This document shows positions 44,635-52,829 of a stretch of DNA of 64,000 nt, in pieces. This DNA comes from Cognatundibacterium rivi (lineage in GTDB: Bacteria; Pseudomonadota; Gammaproteobacteria; Burkholderiales; Burkholderiaceae_D). The position numbers and the translations under genes were made by a program. Numbering within the stretch: the stretch's first letter is position 1; each line of letters opens with the position of its first letter. Location: positions 186,001 through 250,000 of the forward strand of contig NZ_JAGSPK010000002.1 of the NCBI RefSeq assembly GCF_018139565.1, written 5' to 3'. The notes beneath the pieces were generated by a model that did no database searches, had not been told where the DNA came from, and worked only from the letters and a program-made list of their open reading frames with translations.

Positions 44635-46746
44635 ATGTTTTTCTGTACATCATCTGCTAACCGTGTAATTCATCAAGCTCATTCAGAGCGATTTTCCCTT
44701 CCTGTTTTAAGAACTTGTGCGCTTGTTATTGCAAGTTTATTTGCTCCTGTCGGTATTAACTCCGCCTCAGCAGAAACTGTCGCCAATAGTGGCGGCGGGC
44801 TCAATGATTCAGCAATGGAAATTGGTAAAGTCGAAATCAGCGGCCAAAAAAATGGCCCGATAGCGGCAAAAAGTGTCCTCAGTTCCGTCGATATTCTTGG
44901 TTCCGATCTGATACAGACCCAGCAGGTAGTGAATACGTGGGAGCTCTTCAGCAAAGCACCTGGTGTGATGATGACCCAGTTCAGGCAAGGGAGTGAATCA
45001 GGTAAGCTGTCTTTCCGTGGCTTCAATGGTGAAGGTGAAGTGAACGCGGTCAAGCTGCTGATCGATGGTGTGCCGAGTAATGATAATGGCGGCGGCATGC
45101 AACTGCTGGACATGTTATTCCCATTAGAAATCAGATCGATTGAGGTCGTACGTGGAACGAATGATCCACGTTATGGACTGCACAATATCGCCGGAAATGC
45201 GAACATCGTTACTCGTAGCGGTGGCAACTACAACGATGCGCGGGTGACTTACGGCAGCTTTGATACAAAAGAGGTTCAGCTCGCAAAAGGATGGGAAAGC
45301 AATAACTGGTCGCAGAATTATTTTGCCGGTTATCTGAAATCAGCCGGATATCGTGATAACGCGACCTTTGAAAAATCCACCGTGGGTGGCAAATGGTTTT
45401 ACACCACTGATGATGCTCGTATGCGATTTGGCATCATTGCGCGTCATACAGAAAGTAATGGAGATGAAGCCGGCTACCTGACGGCAGCAGATGCTTATAC
45501 TCGTCCGACGATGTCGTATCCTTATGCCCAGTCGGAAGGTGGTAATCGTCAGATGAATCAATTAAGTGTGCATATTGATGCTGATCCTACAGATAAAACA
45601 TCGCTAGCGACAAAGGTGTATCTGAATCAGATAAAAGATCAGCGCTGGTTACGCTATTCCAGTACAACATCGCAACAGGAACGTGTTATCGATGAAACGC
45701 ATGTCGGTATTCTGAATTCTGTGACGTATCGCCCAAGTCTTGCATTAACAGATTGGTTGAAAGATCTGGCGATTGAGGCGGGCGTCAATGCCGAACATCA
45801 GGATGATAAAAGTCCGCGTTACAGTACGTCGAACAAGGTAAGGGTGACGACGACCCGAGATCAAAAATTTACGCTGAATAATTACGGGGCATATATTCAG
45901 GCCGCCATTCAGGCAACGGATACCTTAAAAATTATTCCTGCGTATCGCGTGGATAAATTTGATGGCAGTTTTACTGACGTATCCAAAAATGTGCACTACG
46001 GTATTCAGGATTATGGGGTGATCGGTCAGCCCAAACTGAGCGTCGTGTACTCGCCATTAAAGTCAACCAGCGTATATGGCAATTGGGGGCGAACATTCCA
46101 GATTGGAGCGGGCGCTGCAGCGTACAAATCGAACAAAAATGATCTGCGGCCGTCGATTAATGATGGTTGGGAAACAGGTGTCAAACTAGCACCAGCCAGC
46201 TGGATAAATGGTCGCTTTTCTGTGTGGGAACAAAGTGCATCGGATGAAGTAAAACGCCGTTTGAATGATCCCTCCGGCGATTCTGAAAACGTCGGCAGTA
46301 CCAGGCGCAGCGGTATAGACCTGCAGGTCAATATCCGTCCTGACCAATATAGCAGCGCATGGATTTCCTATTCACGCCAACGTTCAAAAATTGTCGTGCC
46401 AGACCCAACTGCACCGATCACAGCGGGTAAGGAAATTGACCACGTACCCGGATATATATTTTCCGCTGGCTATGATGTTCAGGTCACGCCGGCATTGCAG
46501 TTATCAGTATCAGGTAACGGGCAGGGCGACTATTATCTGACCACCGCGAACACCGGCAGTAAATATGGTGCTTACGCGTTGTTTAATGTCGGTGCTAAAT
46601 ATAAATTCACTCCATCGGTGGAACTGGAATTCCAGGTGAAAAATCTGGCTAATCGTTACTACGAATATGTGTGGATTAACGATCAGACGCGTCATTCTCC
46701 TGGTGATGGCCGGGCGTTCTATCTTTCTGCCAATATGAAGTTTTAA
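44635..46746 (+). CDS. TonB-dependent outer membrane receptor
   Basis: 703 residues. A long signal sequence ends near SASA (about residue 47). The plug domain (about 60-190) has SVDILGSDLIQTQQVVNTWELF and VVRGTNDPRYGLHNIAGNANIVT; the rest is the 22-strand barrel, ending in the terminal aromatic AFYLSANMKF. The ligand is not shown by the sequence. PepSY and DUF2946 neighbours suggest a metal or metal chelate (copper or iron siderophore). A perfect 12-bp hairpin separates it from the PepSY gene. Confidence 0.92.
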   Translation: MFFCTSSANRVIHQAHSERFSLPVLRTCALVIASLFAPVGINSASAETVANSGGGLNDSAMEIGKVEISGQKNGPIAAKSVLSSVDILGSDLIQTQQVVNTWELFSKAPGVMMTQFRQGSESGKLSFRGFNGEGEVNAVKLLIDGVPSNDNGGGMQLLDMLFPLEIRSIEVVRGTNDPRYGLHNIAGNANIVTRSGGNYNDARVTYGSFDTKEVQLAKGWESNNWSQNYFAGYLKSAGYRDNATFEKSTVGGKWFYTTDDARMRFGIIARHTESNGDEAGYLTAADAYTRPTMSYPYAQSEGGNRQMNQLSVHIDADPTDKTSLATKVYLNQIKDQRWLRYSSTTSQQERVIDETHVGILNSVTYRPSLALTDWLKDLAIEAGVNAEHQDDKSPRYSTSNKVRVTTTRDQKFTLNNYGAYIQAAIQATDTLKIIPAYRVDKFDGSFTDVSKNVHYGIQDYGVIGQPKLSVVYSPLKSTSVYGNWGRTFQIGAGAAAYKSNKNDLRPSINDGWETGVKLAPASWINGRFSVWEQSASDEVKRRLNDPSGDSENVGSTRRSGIDLQVNIRPDQYSSAWISYSRQRSKIVVPDPTAPITAGKEIDHVPGYIFSAGYDVQVTPALQLSVSGNGQGDYYLTTANTGSKYGAYALFNVGAKYKFTPSVELEFQVKNLANRYYEYVWINDQTRHSPGDGRAFYLSANMKF

Positions 46747-46753
46747 GTGAAAT

Positions 46754-46797
46754 GGTCTGCCTGATTATTGTTTTTCTATGCGGTGATCAGGCAGACC
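46754..46797 (+). terminator. 12-bp hairpin between receptor and PepSY genes
   Basis: GGTCTGCCTGAT and ATCAGGCAGACC enclose 20 bases. No U-tract follows, so it may reduce or process downstream message and not stop it fully. Confidence 0.6.
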
Positions 46798-46830
46798 TGA
46801 TGGCCGCTAACTCATTTTAATAGATACCGC

Positions 46831-48198
46831 ATGAGTACTTTTTTTTCTACAACGCGATCTGTCGATGTTTACCGGGCGGCATGGCGTTGGCATTTTTATG
46901 CAGGCTTACTGGTGCTGCCGTTCATGCTGATATTGGCAGTAACGGGAGCGATCTATTTATTCCACAACGAGATTGATGATTATATTTATCGCGATATCAA
47001 GACCGTTACAGCGATGAGCGGATCGCCGCATTCACATAACAGTATTGTGCAGGCAGCGTTAGCGGTCTATCCCGGCAAGGCCTTGCGCTATGTTCCTCCT
47101 GCGAGTAAATCTGGCTCTGCTGAGGTGGATATCAAAGGTGCTGGTGGTGATGTGATGGCGATCTATGTTGATCCTTATCGCGGCACGGTGTTGGGGAGTA
47201 TGCCGAATCGGGGCACCGTGTCGTGGACAATACGGCGACTGCACAGTCTGGCGTATTTTGGTCCCATCGCGAATGGCATGATTGAAGTGGCCGCAGGATG
47301 GTGCATTTTGCTGGTGATCACTGGTACCTATTTATGGTGGCCGCGGCAAAAAACATTATCATTGGAAGGCGTACTCAAGGTTCGTGGTGTGTCGTCTCAG
47401 CGCGTGTTCTGGCGTGATGTGCATGCCGTTACCGGAATCGTCGCCGGGGTATTGATTCTATTCCTCGCCGTAACTGGCATGCCGTGGTCGATAGTGTGGG
47501 GCGATAAAGTGAATCAGTGGGCGAATGGCAGCAACTTTGGATATCCTGCTGGTGTACGCGTCAGCGTACCCATGTCGGATGAACATATCAATCATGTTGC
47601 CCCTGTTGCCTGGTCACTGGAGCAGGCGAAAACGCCTGTGTCTGCTATGCATGTTCATGCTGCCAGCGATGCAGCGATGCCTATGCAGATCAGCCTGGAT
47701 AAAGCGGTTTCTATTTTTGATCAACTGGGTCTTGCGAAAACCTATGCGATCAATTTGCCTGTCACCGCGACCGGGGTATTTACCGGGGCTGTCTATCCGA
47801 ATGATCTGACAAAGCAAAGAGTCGTTCATCTTGACCAGTTTTCAGGGCAGGTGTTACTTGATATGAGTTTTGCCGATTATGGCCCGATTGGTAAAGGGCT
47901 GGAGTGGGGCATCAATGTTCATCTGGGGCAGGAATTTGGTCTGGCGAATCAACTGCTGATGCTGGCGGTTTGTTGCGCAATTGTGCTGATCTGTATTTCG
48001 TCTGCTGTTATGTGGTGGAAGCGGCGTCCCACAGGAATGATAGGAATTCCGCCGTTGCCTGCCAATCGTCACGCGTTAAAAGTCGTTTTTATATTGCTGA
48101 TGGTGGGTGGCATCATCTTCCCTCTGGTCGGGATTTCTATGTTGCTGATGTTGGTGCTGGATTACGTATTCGTTATCCGACGTAATAGCGCAGATTGA
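46831..48198 (+). CDS. PepSY-associated TM (PiuB-like) protein
   Basis: 455 residues. Four main TM segments: FYAGLLVLPFMLILAVTGAI, the segment after WTIRRLHSL, VTGIVAGVLILFLAVTG and the C-terminal pair. The WRWHFYAGL opening and the two PepSY-like periplasmic parts are typical. Conserved His residues in TM helices may bind heme. Related proteins reduce ferric or cupric chelates at the inner membrane after TonB-dependent uptake. It lies between the receptor and the second DUF2946 gene, all rightward. Confidence 0.88.
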   Translation: MSTFFSTTRSVDVYRAAWRWHFYAGLLVLPFMLILAVTGAIYLFHNEIDDYIYRDIKTVTAMSGSPHSHNSIVQAALAVYPGKALRYVPPASKSGSAEVDIKGAGGDVMAIYVDPYRGTVLGSMPNRGTVSWTIRRLHSLAYFGPIANGMIEVAAGWCILLVITGTYLWWPRQKTLSLEGVLKVRGVSSQRVFWRDVHAVTGIVAGVLILFLAVTGMPWSIVWGDKVNQWANGSNFGYPAGVRVSVPMSDEHINHVAPVAWSLEQAKTPVSAMHVHAASDAAMPMQISLDKAVSIFDQLGLAKTYAINLPVTATGVFTGAVYPNDLTKQRVVHLDQFSGQVLLDMSFADYGPIGKGLEWGINVHLGQEFGLANQLLMLAVCCAIVLICISSAVMWWKRRPTGMIGIPPLPANRHALKVVFILLMVGGIIFPLVGISMLLMLVLDYVFVIRRNSAD

Positions 48199-48297
48199 TT
48201 TCTTCTGATTTGCTGAATGACTGTATGCGCCAGATCAAATAATCCTTCATTTGAGCGCGTACACTATCCTGTGGACTTACTTTTTATTTCATTTGTT

Positions 48298-48720
48298 ATG
48301 CGAAATCGTCGACGCACTAAGGGTTTTAGCTGGATCGCCATTTTGGCGATTCTGTTGAATTCCCTGATGCCGCTGGCTTCGCAGGCTATCAATCATTCTT
48401 CTGCCAAAAGCACTATTCAAGCGGGTGAATGGAAAGAAATCTGTTCTACGAATGGATTGAGCTGGGTTTTGTTTTCCCCTGCCGGGGCCGTACTCGAAAA
48501 AACGAATGTCAAGCCCGCCAATGTCTCTGAGACTATGCATTTCGAGCATTGTGCTTATTGTCTGACGAATGCAGCCTCATTCGCTTTACCTCCTGTTCCT
48601 GAATTTACTTTCTCTGTCACGATCAGTGAAAGTCAGTTTTTCTCTTTTCAAACGCTGGCTGTTGCAAAAAAAATTGCATGGCTGGTACCTTCCGTTCGCG
48701 CGCCTCCGGTCTCTCTCTGA
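48298..48720 (+). CDS. DUF2946 family protein (second copy)
   Basis: 140 residues from ATG 48298; upstream in-frame starts exist but would add a non-signal leader. Same plan as the copy at 43933: a hydrophobic helix (WIAILAILLNSLMPLASQA), WKEICSTNG, then FEHCAYCLTNAASFALPP with CxxC. Two copies bracketing a receptor and a PepSY protein argue for one uptake system. No ribosome site is evident. Confidence 0.8.
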   Translation: MRNRRRTKGFSWIAILAILLNSLMPLASQAINHSSAKSTIQAGEWKEICSTNGLSWVLFSPAGAVLEKTNVKPANVSETMHFEHCAYCLTNAASFALPPVPEFTFSVTISESQFFSFQTLAVAKKIAWLVPSVRAPPVSL

Positions 48721-48743
48721 TTTCAGATGACGTTGTGTGTTGC

Positions 48744-48762
48744 CACATCATTTTCTGATGTG
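48744..48762. repeat. Small inverted repeat before the cyd operon
   Basis: CACATCA/TGATGTG with a five-base loop, 24 bases after the DUF2946 stop; no U-tract. No FNR/Anr-type TTGAT-N4-ATCAA box was found in the 180-base gap. Confidence 0.4.
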
Positions 48763-48901
48763 CTGGCGCAGCACCGTCCTCTTCAGACAGAAGTAATGCT
48801 CTCAGATGCGCTCATGACGTAGTCGCTCTCAATATTGGTGCATGTCGTGATCCGCGCTGGCAGTTTACTTCCGATTTTTATCTCATTTCCGGAGATAGCT
48901 T

Positions 48902-49177
48902 ATGTCTGTGCAAAATGTAGCAGGGGTATCAGCGACTGATATCCCTGAGGCTCCGCATCGCTCGCCGCAATTCAAACTAAAGCGGGAAATTATCCTGGTG
49001 TTGCTGTTAAAGCTGGTACTGCTCTTTTCAATCAAAGCTGCATTTTTCCCGCAACGTTTACCTGCAGACGCAGCGGCGCACGGCATGGAAGAACGCATGC
49101 TGCCAGCAACAAAAGATCAGCAAAGCAGCACAGGCGATCTCAGTGGAAATGAAACAGATGCAAAGGAAAAGCAATGA
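48902..49177 (+). CDS. cydP: Putative cytochrome bd small subunit CydP
   Basis: 91 residues. One TM helix inside FKLKREIILVLLLKLVLLFSIKAAFFP, which is the CydP pattern (K/R-R-E-I-x-L-x-L-x-K-x-x-L-L then aromatic). Both flanks are hydrophilic and longer than in the usual form of about 60-70 residues. GGAG lies eight bases before the ATG. It overlaps cydA by four bases, so it is coupled to it. Assignment rests on pattern and position. Confidence 0.72.
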   Translation: MSVQNVAGVSATDIPEAPHRSPQFKLKREIILVLLLKLVLLFSIKAAFFPQRLPADAAAHGMEERMLPATKDQQSSTGDLSGNETDAKEKQ

Positions 49178-50793
49178 TTTCAGAATCTTTGGTGGATTTG
49201 TCGCGGCTACAGTTCGCGGCGACCGCCTTATACCATTTTTTATTTGTTCCCCTGACACTGGGTTTGTCCCTGTTACTGGCAATTATGGAGACCGTTTATG
49301 TCATGACGGGCAAAACAATTTATCGTGATATGACCAAATTCTGGGGGAAATTATTTGGCATTAATTTCGCGCTTGGCGTGACCACCGGGTTGACGATGGA
49401 ATTTCAATTCGGCACCAATTGGGCGTATTACTCGCATTACGTCGGTGATATTTTTGGTGCACCGTTGGCAATAGAAGGTTTGCTGGCTTTCTTTCTGGAA
49501 TCTACCTTCGTCGGACTGTTCTTTTTTGGTTGGGACAGATTGAGTAAGGTTGGCCATCTCAGCGTGACTTATCTGACGGCGATCGGCTCCAATTTGTCTG
49601 CATTACTGATATTGATTGCGAATGGCTGGATGCAGAATCCCGTCGGTGCTGAATTTAATCCTGTGACCTTACGCATGGAATTAAGCAGTTTTACTGACGT
49701 GATTTTTAATCCCGTAGCGCAGGCAAAATTTGTGCATACCATCAGCGCCGGTTATGTCACAGGTTCGATCTTCGTTTTGTCCGTCAGCAGTTGGTATTTG
49801 CTGAAAAAAAGAGATACCGGATTCGCCTTGCGTTCGTTTCGCATCGCTGCGGCCTTTGGTCTGGCATCGGTCTTATCCGTCATTGTGCTGGGGGATGAGT
49901 CCGGGTACACCGCTGCCGAAACACAGGAAACAAAAATGGCAGCGATGGAGGGTATGTGGAAAACGGAAGCCGCCCCAGCGGGTCTGACGCTGTTTGCGAT
50001 CCCTGATGAAGTCAATAAAACCAACCATGCAGAGATACGCATACCCTATGTTCTGGGGCTGATAGGCACTCGCAGCGTCGACAAGGTCATTCCCGGTATT
50101 GATGCCTTGGAGGTGAAGATTGCGAGTCGCATCGAGCGTGGCATCGTCGCTGTTACCGCGTTGGAGACTTTGCGCAAAGATCCCAAAAATGCTGAGAAGT
50201 TGGCTTACTTTAAAACGGTGCAGGCAGATCTGGGTTATGGCTTATTGTTGAAAAAATATATCTCTGACGTACGTCTGGCAACTCCGGACATGAAAGCCCT
50301 GGCCTTGCGCGATGCTTTTCCTAAAGTGACGCCGATGTTCTGGACTTTCCGCATTATGGTTGCTGTCGCTTTTGCCATGCTGGCTCTGATTGTGGTGGCT
50401 TTCTGGTCGGCGGCACGCAATCGCATAGAGTCACGCCCGTGGTTGTTGAAATGGGCCGTATGGAGTATGCCGTTGCCTTGGATTGCCTGCGAAATGGGGT
50501 GGTTTGTTGCTGAGTACGGGCGCCAGCCGTGGACAGTACAGGGGATGTTGCCGACGCATTTGTCGACCTCGGCATTAAGTGGAAACGATGTGTTGTTTTC
50601 ACTTGGCGGCTTCTTGCTGTTTTACACCCTGCTGCTGATCGCCGAGGTGTATCTGATGCTGAAATATGTGCGCCTTGGTCCTTCAAGTCTCGGTACCGGG
50701 AAATATGCTCTGGAATTAGCCAATCCTGACGCCAGTCTCACTGGTGTGAATGCGCCCGTCTATGCGGCGGCTTTGTCTTCAAAAGGGGTCTGA
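49174..50793 (+). CDS. cydA: Cytochrome bd ubiquinol oxidase subunit I
   Basis: 539 residues. Heme b595 ligand His21 (ALYHFLFV), the heme b558 ligands in FVHTISAGYVTGS (His) and the Met region of TM7, and the conserved GRQPW. Nine TM helices with a long periplasmic Q-loop of the E. coli type (about residues 250-370). It oxidises quinol and reduces oxygen with high affinity. cydP before and cydB after (one base between stop and start). Confidence 0.95.
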   Translation: MISESLVDLSRLQFAATALYHFLFVPLTLGLSLLLAIMETVYVMTGKTIYRDMTKFWGKLFGINFALGVTTGLTMEFQFGTNWAYYSHYVGDIFGAPLAIEGLLAFFLESTFVGLFFFGWDRLSKVGHLSVTYLTAIGSNLSALLILIANGWMQNPVGAEFNPVTLRMELSSFTDVIFNPVAQAKFVHTISAGYVTGSIFVLSVSSWYLLKKRDTGFALRSFRIAAAFGLASVLSVIVLGDESGYTAAETQETKMAAMEGMWKTEAAPAGLTLFAIPDEVNKTNHAEIRIPYVLGLIGTRSVDKVIPGIDALEVKIASRIERGIVAVTALETLRKDPKNAEKLAYFKTVQADLGYGLLLKKYISDVRLATPDMKALALRDAFPKVTPMFWTFRIMVAVAFAMLALIVVAFWSAARNRIESRPWLLKWAVWSMPLPWIACEMGWFVAEYGRQPWTVQGMLPTHLSTSALSGNDVLFSLGGFLLFYTLLLIAEVYLMLKYVRLGPSSLGTGKYALELANPDASLTGVNAPVYAAALSSKGV

Positions 50794-50794
50794 C

Positions 50795-51931
50795 ATGCTT
50801 GACTACACATTACTGAAATTGATCTGGTGGTTGCTGGTGTGCGTCCTGTTGATCGGTTTTGCCATTATGGACGGACACGACATGGGCGTTGGCACACTGC
50901 TGCCTTTCATTGGTCGTAATGATGATGAACGCCGCGTCATTATCAATACGGTAGGTCCACATTGGGATGGTAATCAGGTCTGGTTTATTACCGCTGGCGG
51001 CGCGATCTTTGCCGCATGGCCACTGGTTTATGCAACCGCATTTTCCGGATTTTATTTTGCCCTGATGGCTGTGTTATGGGCCATGTTTTTTCGTCCAGTT
51101 GGTTTCGACTATCGCAGCAAGGTGGCTGATCCACGATGGCGCACCGCCTGGGACTGGGGCTTGTTTGTTGGTGGTGCAGTGCCTTCGCTGGTATTTGGGG
51201 TAGCGATTGGGAACGTCATTAAAGGTGTTCCTTTTCACTTTGAAGACAATATGCTTCCCGTTTATACCGGTAGTTTCTGGGCATTGTTCACGCCATTCAC
51301 ATTACTGTGCGGCGTTTCCAGTCTGACGCTGCTCATATTTCATGGCGCGAACTATCTGCAATTACGCACCGAACAACAGATAGCACAGCGCGCCCGCAGT
51401 GTCAGTATGGTCAGCGGCTTAGTGCTGGCGTTGGTGTTGACGGTGGCAGGTGTCATGGTTTCCGGGATGGAAGGGTATCGGATTACCTCAGACATACTCG
51501 TTGGCGCAGGTATTTCACCGCTGACAAAAACGGTGGTGCATCAGGCTGGCGCATGGTGGAGTAACTATGAACGTTATCCGCTGATTTTTTTGCTGGTTGG
51601 CCTTGCGTATGCGGGAATTGCACTTGGATTGATCGCAACGCTGGCGCGCCGTGGTGGCATCGCCTTTATCGGCAGTGGCATTGCTTGTGCGGGCATTATT
51701 CTGATGGCTGGCTCCGCGATTTTTCCATTTGTCCTGCCATCCAGCTCGCATCCTGATCATAGTCTGACGGTTTGGGATTGTGTCTCCAGTCAGCGCACAC
51801 TGAACATTATGTTTTGGGTTGCCCTGGTGATGACGCCAATCGTCGTCGGTTACACCAGCTGGGCCTACCGCATCATGCGAGGAAAAGTCACGGTCGCCAA
51901 TATTCAGGCGAATAGTAAATCGCTGTATTAA
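50795..51931 (+). CDS. cydB: Cytochrome bd ubiquinol oxidase subunit II
   Basis: 378 residues from ATG 50795, with AAAGGGG upstream; a longer frame inside cydA is ignored. Seen: the opening LKLIWWLLVCVLLIGFAIMDG followed by HDMGVGTLLPF, then VGPHWDGNQVWFITAGGAIFAAWP, all strongly conserved in CydB. Eight or nine TM helices. It stabilises the hemes of CydA and completes the oxidase. cydX follows after 22 bases. Confidence 0.95.
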   Translation: MLDYTLLKLIWWLLVCVLLIGFAIMDGHDMGVGTLLPFIGRNDDERRVIINTVGPHWDGNQVWFITAGGAIFAAWPLVYATAFSGFYFALMAVLWAMFFRPVGFDYRSKVADPRWRTAWDWGLFVGGAVPSLVFGVAIGNVIKGVPFHFEDNMLPVYTGSFWALFTPFTLLCGVSSLTLLIFHGANYLQLRTEQQIAQRARSVSMVSGLVLALVLTVAGVMVSGMEGYRITSDILVGAGISPLTKTVVHQAGAWWSNYERYPLIFLLVGLAYAGIALGLIATLARRGGIAFIGSGIACAGIILMAGSAIFPFVLPSSSHPDHSLTVWDCVSSQRTLNIMFWVALVMTPIVVGYTSWAYRIMRGKVTVANIQANSKSLY

Positions 51932-51953
51932 GCGCACTCAGAAAGGAATCATT

Positions 51954-52067
51954 ATGTGGTATTTCAGTTGGATGTTGGGCACGTCGATGGCGGTATTGCT
52001 GGCAGTTGTTAATGCTTTGTGGTTCGAGGCGCAAAGCGCCACGAATTACAAAGACGACGATAAATAA
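51954..52067 (+). CDS. cydX: Cytochrome bd small subunit CydX
   Basis: 37 residues: MWYFSWMLGTSMAVLLAVVN begins the single TM helix, followed by ALWFEAQ, the conserved Trp-Phe-Glu of CydX/CbdX. GAAAGGA lies seven bases upstream of the ATG. CydX is needed for stable, active CydAB. Its hydrophilic C-terminus reads NYKDDDK, close to the artificial FLAG epitope, a curiosity of this strain. Confidence 0.93.
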   Translation: MWYFSWMLGTSMAVLLAVVNALWFEAQSATNYKDDDK

Positions 52068-52107
52068 TTCGAGCAAATACATCCTTTGTTAATTTTACGG
52101 AGATCTT

Positions 52108-52722
52108 ATGCAATCCAGCGTAATGAACAGATCTGAGCGGTATTTGCTGCCGCGTCAGGTCTTAACAATGAACGAGTTAAGCGCCTTGTGGCGTATAGAG
52201 TCTGGCACGGTACGTATCAATAGTGTGGATGAGTCAGACGAAAGCAAAATCAGTTTTGTACGCTTGGCGTTACCCGGTGATTTGCTCGGTGTCGAGTGTT
52301 TTTCAGGGTTGAGCGAAACATTGCAAGTCAGGGCAATTACGCCGGTGAAATTGCAGCCGGTCGATGTGGCTGATGATAAGGCAATGACGGCCTTACTGAT
52401 GAAAACGATTGCGACTAATCATATTCGCTGCCGTCAGGTTGTCAGCCTGAGAACCGGTACGGTGGATGAACGTGTCAAACGCTTGCTGCATATGCTCAAG
52501 CCGGATACCGCTCAGGTGTTCAGCGAATTTACCTCGGATACGTTGCCCAGTTTGGGGAATATGGCGGAGATTGTGCATTCAACCCGCGAAACAGTTTGCC
52601 GGGTTCTGACCAGCTTACGCGAGGCGAATGCTCTGAACAATGAGAGTCGCAAGCAAATGAAACGAGCCGGATCCGCGCATCGTCTTCGTCGCATGGCAGG
52701 GGAGCTTGCGCTGTCGCATTAA
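52108..52722 (+). CDS. Crp/Fnr-type regulator behind the cyd operon
   Basis: 204 residues. A short cyclic-nucleotide-binding-like barrel (LWRIESGTVRIN, LPGDLLGVECFSG), a dimerisation helix and a winged helix with LGNMAEIVHSTRETVCRVLTSLRE as recognition region. It lacks the N-terminal cysteine cluster of FNR, so it does not carry that Fe-S cluster. GGAG precedes the ATG, and only 40 bases separate it from cydX, so it is probably in the same operon and controls it. The effector is unknown (oxygen, NO, redox or none). Confidence 0.85.
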   Translation: MQSSVMNRSERYLLPRQVLTMNELSALWRIESGTVRINSVDESDESKISFVRLALPGDLLGVECFSGLSETLQVRAITPVKLQPVDVADDKAMTALLMKTIATNHIRCRQVVSLRTGTVDERVKRLLHMLKPDTAQVFSEFTSDTLPSLGNMAEIVHSTRETVCRVLTSLREANALNNESRKQMKRAGSAHRLRRMAGELALSH

Positions 52723-52743
52723 GAGCCATTTATAACGCTACTG

Positions 52744-52774
52744 AGCCTGGTCTGTAAAGATCAGGCTTTTTTTT
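52744..52774 (+). terminator. Terminator of the cyd-regulator transcript
   Basis: AGCCTGGTC/GATCAGGCT (one G-T pair) with a six-base loop, then eight T residues. Confidence 0.88.
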
Positions 52775-52829
52775 CTTTGACACTGTTTATAAAAGCTTAG
52801 ATTTAAATGGAATCGCAGCGGTCTGATTA

